From Phylloscopus collybita (lineage: Eukaryota > Chordata > Aves > Passeriformes > Phylloscopidae), in NCBI GenBank assembly GCA_027886175.1, contig JAJNNQ010000092.1:427001-491000 (forward strand): a DNA stretch of 64,000 bases, written 5' to 3'. The position numbers were made by a program, and so were the translations under genes. Within the stretch, counting starts at the first letter, position 1. Every line of letters begins with the position of its first letter. This document shows positions 31,696 through 42,083 of the stretch, in pieces. Under the pieces are notes generated by a model. That model searched no databases and was not told where the DNA came from. It saw only the letters and a list, made by a program, of their open reading frames with translations.

Positions 31696-33349
31696 GGACA
31701 AAGGTGCTCCAAGTTCAGCCCTTTGGTCATGGAGGAGCTGTCTGAGCTGGCCAGTGGGGATGCAGGGGAGCTTCCAGTGCTGGAAAACTGCACAGGATTT
31801 CACCTGTTCAGCCCATTGGGGATGGACAGCCAGAAGTGGGGTGACCGTGGGAGAGATGCTGCATCCCCCTGGAGGGAAGATTTCAACTGCTTTCCTTGGG
31901 AGCATCCTTTACCCTCAGGCAGCTGTTGTGCTCCTGGCCCTGGTCTGGTGCACAGGGGGATGGTTTGCAGTTCTCCCTCAGAGAGAACCTTTGAGAACCC
32001 ACACAGTGGGAGGGGGCCCAGCTGGAGCACTGTCTGTGTTCCCATGTTTTGTTGGTGGCTGTCCATCTTCTGAAGGGTTTCTTTGAAGCTGCCCCATCAG
32101 TTCTGCCTTGCTCCTGTCCCTTCAGGAGCTCCTGTCCCCTCAGGAGCACCCTGAGGAGCAGAGTCCTGCTCCCCCGGTCCAGGTGAGCGCATCCAGCTCT
32201 GCATTTCCAGCAGACGTGGGACACTGCAGGAGAACAAGTCCTGGAGAACAAGCTTGGCCTAGCCTGGGCTGCTGAAAGGTGTCTCCAGGATGGCCCATGA
32301 AGTCCCTTTCCCTGGAATCAGTGTCACCTGAAGGCCTTGTCTTCTGAGAGCTGTGTCTCTGGCAGATCTGTGAACCAGCCTGAGGCCCAGCAGGCTGCCA
32401 GGATGGATCATTTCCCTGAGGGCAAACGGGTCCTGCTGCTGCTGCAAACAGCCCTGGGTGTCCCCTGTGCCAGGTGAGCTGGGCCCTGCCTCCACCCAGC
32501 CTCCTTGGCCAGCATTCCCATGCTGCTGGGGAGGGGGATGGCTGCAGGGAGGGTAAAGCAGGGCTTGCACCACATCCTGCACATGCCAGAGCCATTCCCA
32601 GGGCTGAGGAGAGCTCTGCTCAGGCTTGACCTTGTTGTTCCAGCCCTGGCTCATTGGTATGCTGCGAGCTGGGCACAGAAATGAGTGGCTTAAATGCAGC
32701 ACCATGCAAGGAATACATTAGAGGGACTCGCCATGGAACAATGTCCCCATAACTGGGCACCACAGAGCACACAGAGCTCAGCCCTGCCTGCTGCACTGAC
32801 TGCTGGAAACCTGCCTGAGCTGGGGACACAGTCTGCCCCATAGGATCTCTGATCGAAGGGTGAGACACCTCTGTGATGGGCACAGAGGGCACCAGCTTTA
32901 CCCTGGGTACCCCTGGGGCTCCAGGGTTCTGTCCAGTGCTGGTGGCAGCGCTCTGGGAAGGCACGGCAGCCTGGGAGCTCTCCTCACTCCACACACACTC
33001 CAGGCTCTGGCTGGCTGCTGCGTGCCTGAGCTGGGCACAGCTCCTGCCCCACTGCGAGCCCTGGGCTGGCAGAGCTGTGCTGTGCTCTGGGCACTCCTCC
33101 AGTGCTTCCCTTCTCCAGAGAGCGGGAAGGGCTCCTCCTTTGGCCCTGGGAGCAGGAGAGTGGCTGCCAGGCTCCAGGTCCTGGCCCTGTTTAGCCAGGT
33201 GGGCTTTGCTGTGCTGAGCAGTTGTGTGCTCCCGGCTCCGGGATTGATTTGTGTCACTGATGGGCGAGAGAAGTCACTCCCGGCTTCCCCGCAGGGCTCC
33301 CCTCCGCCGTGATGGGATGCAGTGAGGAGCTGCTCAGGGCCACCCTGGG
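31696..33349. other. Unannotated sequence
   Basis: About 1.6 kb of GC-rich sequence rising in CpG toward its end. Frames up to 151 codons overlap on both strands. No recognised gene or repeat. Confidence 0.4.
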
Positions 33350-33410
33350 CAGGTGACATCCCGGGCAGGTGACATCCCTGCAGGTGACATCCCTGCAGGT
33401 GACATCCCTG
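33350..33410. repeat. Minisatellite, 15- to 16-bp unit, four copies
   Basis: The core caggtgacatcc starts at 33350, 33366, 33381 and 33396, joined by short variable linkers. It contains CAGGTG E-box cores at regular spacing. It abuts the CpG island. Confidence 0.9.
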
Positions 33411-33414
33411 CTGC

Positions 33415-33830
33415 CATGCCGTCGCATCCCCGTCCGCGGGAGCCCCGCGCCGTGAGGAAGCCCCGAGCAGCCCCGAGGGGGGCACCGCCGGGGCTCTGTG
33501 GATGAGGATGTGAGGATGCTCATTCCGGCCGCTCTGAGCCCCCCGGCAGGGCTGCCCTGGCTGTCCGTGCCGGGCCGGGGAGCGATGGAGATGCGGGCGC
33601 GGCCCCTGCGGAGCCCTTGCGGGGGCAGCGGCAGCGGAGCCCGCGGCGCTCCGGAGCGAGGTGCCGGCTGCCGCCGCCGGTCCCGGCGCACGGGGAGCGC
33701 TCCAGCGCGGCTCAGTTGCTGGAACAGGCCAGAAGATGTAGCTCTCTGGCACCTTTTGTGACTCGCGATGTCTCTGAAGCCCGCCCTCCCGCTGCTGCAG
33801 CGCTCCCCGATCAGAGCCAGGCAGCGGAGA
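33415..33830. promoter_or_regulatory. CpG island (promoter or orphan-island candidate)
   Basis: The most CpG-dense stretch of the window: ccgtccgcgggagccccgcg (about 33430), gggcgcggcccctgcggagc (about 33595), and ctgccgccgccggtcccggc (about 33668). No repeat explains it. Open frames cover it on both strands (311 codons minus at 32898-33833; 87 and 108 codons plus), as expected for GC-rich DNA, and none shows a known domain. An AT-rich single-copy block follows at 33960-34420. It may mark a promoter of a long noncoding RNA or first exon, or a developmental-gene enhancer; the sequence alone cannot decide which, or the direction. Confidence 0.6.
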
Positions 33831-33959
33831 CAAAAATAGGCAGGGATCGTGAACCTGGCAAGAGTTTCCAGGCGAGTTTTACTCCAGTTCGAGAGGAGAT
33901 CTGGAGCACTGGGAGGTTTCTTTTCCTGTCAGAGGGGGTTTAAACGGATGGCAGCGAGC

Positions 33960-34420
33960 CCTCCCGTTAGCCAGCGAGGTGATCCGTGTCTCCTGTATTG
34001 TTACAAAGTGATGCCACGCTGGAGATCCTTCTGAATGCCCCCTGAATTTATTATTTCCTTGTCCCAGTTGCTATTGGCGATGGCCTTGGTAAAATCCCTA
34101 GCAACATACAGAATGCAACATACATGGAAATTAGTTGAATACTTATCAGTATTATAGTCATAAAAGGACCTATTTATTAAATATACGGCTTAAGTGACAC
34201 TTTAACAGCCAGAGGTACTAAATGACATGGGTAACATTCATTTGTATGTTGGTACATTGGTATGATAGTGCTCCAGCTACACTGAACTTTATTACCAACA
34301 TCAAATTAAGATATATTGTGGGTAACATCATTAGGGCCGCCTGGACTGCACTGAATTTAAATAATGTCTTTAAGATGCAGATTTCTTCCACGGCTTCCAA
34401 ACGCTCCCCAGCTAATCCCC
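33960..34420. promoter_or_regulatory. Long AT-rich candidate conserved noncoding element
   Basis: About 460 bp of AT-rich single-copy DNA between a CpG island and GC-rich flank, with a sharp change in base composition. It includes atttattaaatatacggctt (about 34172), gggtaacattcatttgtatg (about 34230) and a partial echo gggtaacatcattagggccg (about 34320). Minus-strand (60 codons) and plus-strand (84 codons) frames show no recognisable protein. The best candidate for deep conservation in this half of the window. Confidence 0.45.
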
Positions 34421-35404
34421 TGTGGCCCAGCAGTGCCAGCCCCGAGCAGGAGCCTCCACTCGGAGGAGTGCCCTGATTTAATGATGTCCTTCTGCTGAGA
34501 TGAGCTGCGGGTCCTGAGCAAGGCCTGGAAGATGCTGCTGCACTGAATAAAAATTCCTGGGGTGCAAGATCAGTGTTTGTGCGGAGATGAACGGAGATCT
34601 CAGTGCTTAACTCATCACAGGGAAGGCGCCAGGATCACAGGGAGAACATTTCTGATTTGGGCAGCTCTTTAATGCCGCAGCCAGAGAGAGAACATTGGGA
34701 CTGGGATTAGGGAAGGCACCTGTAGCAGGCAGTGGAGAGAACTGCTGGAAGCCAGGAAGGCTTTGCAGCACTCAAGCAGCAATCAGGTGGTTTTCCTACA
34801 AGAACCACTGTAAGTGAGCCAGGAGCTATGGAGTGTGAGGCAGGGGTCACAGGGTGATACTCTCCAGCTGAACTTACGGGCTTCATTTTAAAATTTGAGG
34901 TTGCTCATAACAGCTCATGACAGATGTGCTGCAGCCGTGTGAGGTGTGTCTGCACCCTGATCTCCTCTGTCCCCATGGAGAAAGAAATCAGCATCTTCTT
35001 ACAGGGTCTGGCAGGGGAAGGAAGGGGAATGTCTTCGTGTAAAGCTGGCATCCTGGCACGCCTGAAGCTGCTCCAGAATCCTCTTGATCTCTGCACACTT
35101 CCAGGGATGGTGACTCCACCACTGCCCTGCAGCCTGTGCCGTGCTGCCCTTTGGTGTGGGAGAGCTGCCAGCGAGACCGTGTTACCCACAGGAGCAAGGA
35201 ATTCACAAGGAGAAAAAGCCAAATACTTGTAACCCTTCTAAAAGCGGGCTTTGCACTTCGGGGCTGGGTTCAGGGTTTCCAAGGTCCAGCCTCTCCTTCA
35301 AAGCAGTGATTTTGCATTCCACAGCTGGGGCTTCTGATAACATCTCACCATCGTTGTTGAACTCCTGCTCCCCATCATGTCCTGCAGCCACCAGGGCACC
35401 GACC
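34421..35404. other. Unannotated sequence
   Basis: Nothing recognised; frames of about 100 codons overlap at 34905-35232 on both strands. Confidence 0.4.
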
Positions 35405-35460
35405 TGAGGATCACAGAATCAATAACATCGGGAAAGACCTCAACAGCCACCGAGTCCAGC
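35405..35460 (-). mobile_element. Antisense CR1 terminal fragment (old)
   Basis: gaggatcacagaatcaataa, then cgggaaagacctcaacagcc, then accgagtccagctg parallels the antisense CR1 3' end (terminal repeat, then the segment equivalent to ggaaaagacctctaagatca). It probably continues, badly decayed, toward 35585. Confidence 0.6.
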
Positions 35461-35862
35461 TGCCAGCCCTTCCAGCTCCACACCTCGGTGCCAGGGAGAG
35501 CTCTGCCAGCCCAGCCTGGGATCGCTGATAGGGCTCCTGAGGACTTCCTGCAGCAATACCTGGGCCTGGTGGGCCGATGTTGACAGGAAATCATCTTTAA
35601 AACGCACGTCCCTCTCCCTCCGTGCCTGGCTGCCGAGCAGCAGGGCCGGGCCAGGGTCCCCAGCTGGCCCCCGAGGCGGACGTGGCGCGGGGCTGGTGCT
35701 GCTCATTCCGCTCCAGGGTGATTATTTGTGTTCCTTATGCCAGACCTCATTGCATCCACGAGCTTCCTTGCCTCTCTTTATTACAGGGCCATTTGCACTT
35801 CCTGCTAATGTGCATTTGTGATGCAAGAGGCGTCCCTGCCCAGGCTGGAGGCTCCTGCCGGC
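35461..35862. other. Unannotated sequence with a small CpG-rich strip
   Basis: A CpG-richer strip lies at 35615-35712 (for example ccccgaggcggacgtggcgc). Nothing else recognised before the minisatellite. Confidence 0.35.
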
Positions 35863-36724
35863 GCGGGGATGTGCGGGGATGTGCGGGGTGTGCGGGGTGA
35901 GCAGGGATGTGCAGGGATGTGCGGGGTGAGCAGGGATGTGCGGGGATGTGCGGGGTGAGCAGGGATGTGCAGGGATGTGCGGGGTGAGCAGGGATGTGCG
36001 GGGATGTGCGGAGTGTGCGGGGTGTGCGGGGTGTGCGGGGTGAGCAGGGATGTGCAGGGATGTGCGGGGTGTGCGGGGTGAGCAGGGATGTGCGGGGTGT
36101 GCGGGGTGAGCAGGGATGTGCAGGGATGTGCAGGGGTGTGCGGGGTGAGCAGGGATGTGCAGGGGTGTGCAGGGGTGTGCGGGGTGTGCGGGGTGAGCAG
36201 GGATGTGCGGGGTGTGCAGGGATGTGCGGGGTGTGCGGGGTGTGCGGGGTGTGCGGGGTGAGCAGGGATGTGCGGGGTGAGCAGGGGTGTGCGGGGTGTG
36301 CAGGGATGTGCGGGGTGTGCAGGGATGTGCGGGGTGTGCGGGGTGTGCGGGGTGTGCGGGGTGTGCGGGGTGAGCAGGGATGTGCGGGGTGAGCAGGGGT
36401 GTGCGGGGTGAGCAGGGATGTGCGGGGTGAGCAGGGGTGTGCGGGGTGAGCAGGGATGTGCGGGGTGAGCAGGGGTGTGCGGGGTGAGCAGGGATGTGCG
36501 GGGTGAGCAGGGATGTGCGGGGATGTGCGGGGATGTGCGGGGTGAGCAGGGGTGTGCAGGGATGTGCGGGGTGAGCAGGGGTGAGCAGGGATGAGCAGGG
36601 GTGTGCGGGGTGTGCGGGGTGAGCAGGGATGTGTGGGGTGAGCAGGGGTGAGCAGGGGTGTGCGGGGATGTGCAGGGTGTGCGGGGATGTGCGGGGATGT
36701 GCGGGGATGTGCGGGGTGTGAGCA
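35863..36724. repeat. Large G-rich minisatellite, 9- to 10-bp units, about 90 copies
   Basis: About 860 bp built from gtgcggggt (9 bp), gtgcggggat or gtgcagggat (10 bp) and gagcagggat-type units in irregular order. GGGG or GGG runs recur every 9 to 10 bases on the plus strand, a strong G-quadruplex pattern, with a C-rich complement. The very long minus-strand frames here (441, 412 and 339 codons, all histidine/proline/threonine/serine-rich) exist because the units lack stop codons in every frame; they are not supported as genes. Array length is likely polymorphic. Confidence 0.95.
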
Positions 36725-37212
36725 GCTTCGCCTCCCGGTCTGCACTGACTGCAGGGAAAGCACAGCGAGCTGGGCAGCCCTGCACGTCTGCCTTGCCAAG
36801 GGCAGCACAGCAAAGCCCTGGCAATGCCTGGTGTGGAGAAATTCACCTTTAAAGGCCAGAGGATCTGCAGGGCCCTGCCCCACGGAGCTGCTGGAAATGC
36901 CCAACTGCTGAGTGCAGCAGCCTGCAGGGAGCCAGAGAGTGGCTGAGCCTCCAACTCCAATGGCCAGGGAGGCTGGAGCTGGATGTGCCTGGGAAGGGGC
37001 TGTACAGAGCTGGGGCAGCTCCTTTCTGGAGCCCGTTTCCCTGCTCAGGTCTGTGGTGACCACACAAGGCACAGTGCCAGTGCAGAGGTGGGGTCAAGGA
37101 GTGGGCAAGATCAGTAAGGGACACTGAGACCACTCAAAGCCACCTAACCCACTTCCAGACAGCTCCAGAAGCACAGCATGTATGTGTTCACCATTTTCAT
37201 GGCAAGTGAGAA
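36725..37212. other. Unannotated sequence
   Basis: Nothing recognised. Confidence 0.35.
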
Positions 37213-37248
37213 ATAAAATCATGATGGATGTGACCTGTTAGCACCAGG
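37213..37248. repeat. 36-bp dispersed direct repeat, copy 1
   Basis: Begins ataaaatcatgatggatgtg and matches 37670-37705 with three transitions in 36 positions. Flanks of the two copies are not alike. The copies are 457 bp apart with a CR1 tail and an AT-rich block between them. Confidence 0.9.
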
Positions 37249-37299
37249 GATCACTTCAGCATTCAGTGTTCAAACAACAGGCAGATGTGACACTTTGCA

Positions 37300-37390
37300 T
37301 TGTGGTTTGGTGGGCCTGGGCTGTTTGGTCAAAGGTTGGACCTGATGATCTTGGGGGTGTTTTCTGGCCTGAGTGATCCCATGATTGCCA
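37300..37390 (+). mobile_element. CR1 3' end (older subfamily)
   Basis: Reads caaaggttggacctgatgat, then cttgggggtgttttctggcc, then tgagtgatcccatgattgcc, the usual CR1 terminus. Confidence 0.75.
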
Positions 37391-37469
37391 CAGGCAGGAA
37401 TGGACACAGGGCAGCATGTCCTGAAACCAGGCCCTCCTTATTCCAGAGCCCTGGAATGGCTCAGCCACA

Positions 37470-37669
37470 AACCTCCCAATGGCTTCCTGATTACAGGAAT
37501 ATAAACAACGTCCACAAACTCGTGCTCATTAATGAGTGAGATCTTAGAGAGGGGCCATTCAATGCACAGAGCAATTAACACAGCAGCTGATTGAGGCAGC
37601 AGCTCGAGGATAAGTTCAGTGAGGAATTCAATATTGCTGCACTGCTTCGTGTAGGGGCTTGGCAGAGGC
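37470..37669. promoter_or_regulatory. Candidate conserved noncoding element
   Basis: Single-copy block including cgtgctcattaatgagtgag (about 37521), ggccattcaatgcacagagc (about 37553) and gaggaattcaatattgctgc (about 37621). The palindrome CTCATTAATGAG (37525-37536) is a perfect 12-bp dyad of the paired-homeodomain type. Confidence 0.45.
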
Positions 37670-37705
37670 ATAAAATCATGATGGATGTGGCCTGTCAGCA
37701 TCAGG
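37670..37705. repeat. 36-bp dispersed direct repeat, copy 2
   Basis: Second copy of the unit at 37213, reading ggcctgtcagcatcagg at its end instead of gacctgttagcaccagg. Confidence 0.9.
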
Positions 37706-38213
37706 AATTCAGGGCCCCTGGAGAGGCAGGGATTGCTCCATCCCTGTGGCTCCCCCGGCCCCCAGGGACATTTAATCACTGCTGTGCAGAAGGGCCAAGG
37801 CCTGGGCTGCTTGCAGACTCACAGCACCTTAAACTCGTCCCCCCAGCCCTGTCAGGTGTCCAGGGATCTGTGGGGAGGCACCTTCTGCTGGGAGGGAGCA
37901 GCCCATGGAACTGGGGATGTTTCCCAGTCTGTCACTGCTCAGATGTGCAGCACCCACCCAGCAGGCAGGAGGAAGGCTCTGCACAGCTCCTGTCCTGGGA
38001 AGAAGAAAGGGATTTGGCCAAGGAGTAGAGGGATGAGTGAGCTCTGTGAGGCTGAGCACAGGGCTCTGCCAGACCTCAGCATCTCACACCCTCTGGGCTT
38101 CCACCCTGGATCAAAGCAGCCAAACACAGGGGGAAGTGCTTGGGGAGGGGGCCATCCCTGCCTCAGGTCAGAGCATGACAGAGGAGAGTGAGAGGAAAGA
38201 GTCACAGGAACAA
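37706..38213. other. Unannotated sequence
   Basis: GC-rich; nothing recognised. Confidence 0.35.
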
Positions 38214-38340
38214 CATGGAATTATTGGAGTTGGGAGGTGTCTGAAAGCTGATCCAGTGCCACTGGTGGCAGGGGTTGGAACAGGATAAGCTTGAATGCCA
38301 TTTTCAACCCAAACCATTCCGTGACTCTGTGATTCTCTGT
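38214..38340 (+). mobile_element. CR1 retroposon 3' end, diverged
   Basis: Ends with cattttcaacccaaaccatt, then ccgtgactctgtgattctct, a good CR1 terminus. The upstream part (ccactggtggcaggggttgg) is more diverged. Confidence 0.8.
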
Positions 38341-39323
38341 GTGCCCAGGAATGCTGCAGGGTTCCTGGCCCTCTGCCTCACCCACCACCCCACACAGCCA
38401 CATCTTTGGGAATGTGGCAGGGATGCTCTGGGGGTGTAGGGTGAGCCTGTCCCAGCACTGCAGCCTTGCTGGGCAGGACAGGCACAGCAGCTCCAGGGCC
38501 TCAGTTTCCCCTTCCAAAGGGTGGAGGTGATACCTGGTCCCTGCCCTTTGCTGAGTGCTCTGGGCCCCACAGAGGCTCTCACCTGCCCAGAGCTTTACTG
38601 TGATTGCTAGGAAGGAGAGGACCCTCATTGTCCTAGGAAAATACTGCTTTCATTCAGAGCCTGGAGCATTTCCCAAAAGTAATTAACTAGAAGAAGCTGC
38701 TAATTAAAAGATCTGGTGCCTACAGAAGTGTTTGGCAGAGATGGGTGTCACCTTGCTGAGTCTGACACGCTGAGGTGCAACACTGGAGCTCTCAGCTGCC
38801 GCTGTGAGTTCTCGTTCCAGGAATTCTTTTAGCTTTGTTTGACCCTTGGCCCGTGCACAGCAGAGCAGATTTGATTTCTGGGAGTCATGTATGTCATTTC
38901 CTCACCATGTCTAAGCAATTTCCTCACAAGGCCTGTGCCATTTCCTCCCAGTGACAGACAGGGAGTTATTGATGGCCACAGGGCTGGGAGCAGGGGCTTT
39001 TTCACACCCTTTCCCCGATGTTATCTGTGTGGTTCCTCCAGTGTTATCTACTAATACAGACACTTTTAGCTATTTCTAAGTTATTCTCACTCTTGCCAAC
39101 TGGTTGCAAAATGAAAGCAACCTGCAAAAGTTATTTTGCAAAGAACCTGAACTAATATATACATTTATCACACTACTATTTGTGTGCACACAGAAGCTGA
39201 CAGGTGATACTGCACTGAAGTAGTTAAAAGGGGTTACAGATAGCACGACATCAAAATTGTTGTGATGAATGATGATCTGCAAAAGCCGACACGTAACAGC
39301 CAAAGCCAATGGAACCTCGATAG
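38341..39323. other. Unannotated sequence
   Basis: No recognised gene or repeat. An AT-richer patch with aaagtaattaactagaagaa (near 38676) and the region 39010-39250 could be regulatory, but neither stands out. Confidence 0.35.
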
Positions 39324-39512
39324 CTCTCCTCTCCTCTCCTCTCCTCTCCTCTCCTCTCCTCTCCTCTCCTCTCCTCTCCTCTCCTCTCCTCTCCTCTCCT
39401 CTCCTCTCCTCTCCTCTCCTCTCCTCTCCTCTCCTCTCCTCTCCTCTCCTCTCCTCTCCTCTCCTCTCCTCTCCTCTCCTCTCCTCTCCTCTCCTCTCCT
39501 CTCCCTCTCTCC
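39324..39512. repeat. (CTCCT)n pentanucleotide microsatellite, about 37 copies
   Basis: Uninterrupted ctcct units over about 180 bp, ending ctccctctctcc. Pure polypyrimidine on the plus strand with mirror symmetry, so a classical triplex-capable tract. Frames are open in both directions across it only because the unit has no stop codon. The same motif occurs on the opposite strand at 59038. Confidence 0.98.
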
Positions 39513-39737
39513 GCAGTGTACCACTGCAGATTCCCCTGAAGTCACTCCAATTTACTCCTCATCAGGGACGGAAGAGCCAGCCCTTGCATTCTGAGCTGTA
39601 GTAAACTATTTTTAACAACCACGGCATTCATCATGAAAGGCTCTCTGTCTGCTGCTGCAAGGAAGGAAGGAGTGAATAATGAATGAACACAGAGCTGTGC
39701 TGAGCCAGCCGGGGAACAGGGCTGGGCAGGTTCTGAG

Positions 39738-39891
39738 GCTGCAGGTGTGCAGGGCAGGCTGGGCAGGCACATCCCAGCAGCTCCAGCACCTCCAGGAGCC
39801 CTGTCTGAGCAGGCTGGGGAGCTGCAGGTGTGCAGGGCAGGCTGGGCAGGCACATCCTGGGAGCTCCAGCACCTCCAGGAGCTCTGACTGC
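39738..39891. repeat. Tandem duplication, 83-bp unit, two copies
   Basis: gctgcaggtgtgcagggcag begins at 39738 and 39821. The copies differ at a handful of positions (cacatcccagcag versus cacatcctgggag). Confidence 0.9.
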
Positions 39892-40329
39892 TTCATCCAG
39901 GCCAGCACAGCTCCTGCCTTTCATTGCTCTGCCCCACCTGCTCTGGTCTTGGATCATGAGGTGCATTTAAGCTCAAAGGTGAGGCTTTGGCCTTGGTTTG
40001 AGCTGGGTTTGGGGTTGTTTTGTCTGCCCTGTACCCTGTACATCACCATGGGCTCACCAAGCATCCTGGGCTGTTGGCTGGCCCTGGTTGCCATCACTGC
40101 TCCCCTTGCTGGGGTGCTGTGGCACTGTCACATCCCTCCTAGGCTTGCCTGCCCCCAAAAGCAGCCCCATGGACCCCCCATCCCTGACAGCTGGGGATCC
40201 CTGGGGCCCTGAGGTGAGATCCCTGCTCCTGAATCTCTGCTCCACAGTGGCCCAAGGCTGACCTGCCTGTCCTGCAAGACCTTGGGGCACGTCACAGCTG
40301 TGACATCCCCTGCAACCATCCTGACCCCT
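39892..40329. other. Unannotated sequence
   Basis: GC-rich; a 177-codon plus frame starting inside the 83-bp duplication extends here without a recognisable domain. Confidence 0.35.
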
Positions 40330-40500
40330 GAACACTTCAGTGGGGGTTTGGAAAGGCTTTGGGGATTTTATTTATCAGATGTGGCTGATCTTTGCTGCCT
40401 GCCTGGAAGGACTGTGCAGGGCCAGGAGCTGGATGGACTCTGTGGTCCTGGTGGGTCCCTTTCAGCCTGGGACACTCTGTGATTTAATGGTTCTGTGATT
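40330..40500 (+). mobile_element. CR1 retroposon 3' end
   Basis: gggccaggagctggatggac, then tctgtggtcctggtgggtcc, then tttcagcctgggacactctg and gtgatttaatggttctgtga. It belongs to the older subfamily like 37300. Confidence 0.7.
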
Positions 40501-41764
40501 ATCTTTCAAATACCCCCTCAGCCACCACTGTCACACCCGAGGGGGTCACAGCTGCCAGGGGGCTCTTGCTCCTCTCCAGGAAAACCTGAGGGCACCTGAT
40601 GGCTCCCACTTGTCCCCAGACAGGGAGGTTGCTCTCTCTTTGTGGCTTCTTCTTGTGGTTTGTGACTTCCTCAGAAGCACTTAATTGATTTATAACCCAA
40701 TAATCCCCGCCCTCGTTAGGCGCAGTGTGTGGCCATCCATCACTCCCTGCACAGGAGCTGCTGCCAGCCCCTCAGGACCTGACCTGAAACAGTTCTGGGC
40801 CTGCAGAGCTCACCCCAGAGCCCTGCAGAGCCCAGCCTGCCCGAGGGGCACCCCTGGGGCACAGCAGGGTCTGTGCCACCCCCCACCCCACCCCAGCGGG
40901 CATGGACACAGCTCACGGGCACCACCCCTGCAAGCCCCAGGCTGCAATCACCCTGAGCTCAGCTGCCACAGGGGTTCAGGGCCTGGGGAAGTGCCTCCAA
41001 AGCCTCCTGCCCCAGCAAGTTCTCCCAGCCCAAAAAAGGGGCAGACGTCCCAGACTCCGAGCACATCAAGGGGCTCTCCTTGCCTTCACTCGGGCACCCA
41101 CCCATTGTTTTCATCAATCAACAAATCTGCTCCCAGGCAGAGGTGGGAACACCGACTGTGCAGCCTTTTCCTCCTGAGCTGGGTTTCCATCCAGTGCTCC
41201 TCAGAGCAGGGCTGGAAGAGTTTCCAGTTTGGGATGGGTGAGTGATGGCAAGGAACCACTTCTGTGGGAGCCACACGGCCCCGGTGCTGCTCCCTGTCCT
41301 CTGAGCTCTTGTTTTGCTCTGTGTGAGCAGCCCTCCAAGAAAACAGCAATGCAGCATTTTCTACATTCTAATGAGCTGCTTCCTAATAGTTCTCTAATGA
41401 GCTGTGGCAAACAGCGAGGCAGCCTTGTTTGCTTTAATCTCTTTAACTACAGCCCATCCCAGAGCCAAGGCAGCTCAAGGGACGGTGAGGGACTTGAGGC
41501 TGAGCAAACACCTCGGAGAGCAGGGCTTGTCCTCTGGTGTCTCTGGTGAGCCTGGAGATGCCAGCACGGGCATCAAACCAGGAGGTGCTGAGCTGTGGGT
41601 GGGTAGGGATCAGCATCCTGCTCACAGAGGAGACCCTCCCTTCCTGCTGGGATTTGAACAGTTGCATTTTGAGGGAAACAGAACTCTTCCAGGGAGCAGA
41701 GGTGAAATGAGGAGCAGAAATCAGGGAGGTCTCGGGGAGCTCTCACTACAGCTTCCAGTACCTT
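40501..41764. other. Unannotated sequence
   Basis: About 1.3 kb without recognised features. An AT-richer patch with cattctaatgagctgcttcc (near 41363) and a related ttctctaatgagctgtgg about 28 bp later is a small local duplication. Confidence 0.35.
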
Positions 41765-42083
41765 TAGGGACTCATAGAAAGGAGGGAGAGGGACTTTTCA
41801 TAGTGGCACACAGTGACAGGACAAGGGACAATGGCTTTAAACTCCCAGAGGGCAGGGTTAGGTGGGATATTATGAGGAATTGTTCCCTGGCAGGGTGGGC
41901 AGGCCCTGGCACAGGGTGCCCAGAGCAGCTGTGGTGCCCCTGGATCTCTGGCAGTGCCCAAGGCCAGGCTGGACACTGGGGCTGGGAGCAGCCTGGGGCA
42001 GTGGGAGGTGTCCCTGCCATGGCAGGGGTGGCACTGGGTGGGGTTTAAGGTCTCTTCCCACCCAAAGCAGTCCCTGATCCCAT
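41765..42083 (+). mobile_element. CR1 retroposon 3' end, well preserved
   Basis: Includes an upstream segment not kept in most copies here (acaaggacaatggctttaaa-like, near 41821), then aattgttccctggcagggtg, ctgggagcagcctggggcag and ggtttaaggtctcttcccac. The 3' terminus is slightly eroded (cagtccctgatcccatgctc). Confidence 0.9.

Noticed and set aside
32898..33833. 311-codon minus frame across the CpG island
   Set aside because: CpG-rich DNA rarely contains stop codons; the frame includes the 15-bp minisatellite and alanine/arginine/proline-rich sequence with no known domain. A true first exon cannot be excluded, so only the island is annotated.
35386..35402. CTCF-like string gccaccagggcacc
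   Set aside because: Close to the core but missing the GGGGGC run; too weak without scoring.
35863..36724. CRISPR-like array
   Set aside because: Units are 9-10 bp with no unique spacers; this is a vertebrate minisatellite.
35722..37072. Minus-strand open frames of 441, 412 and 339 codons rich in H, P, T and S
   Set aside because: All three minus frames are open at once because the minisatellite units contain no stop codon; no domain, no conserved start, no splice structure.
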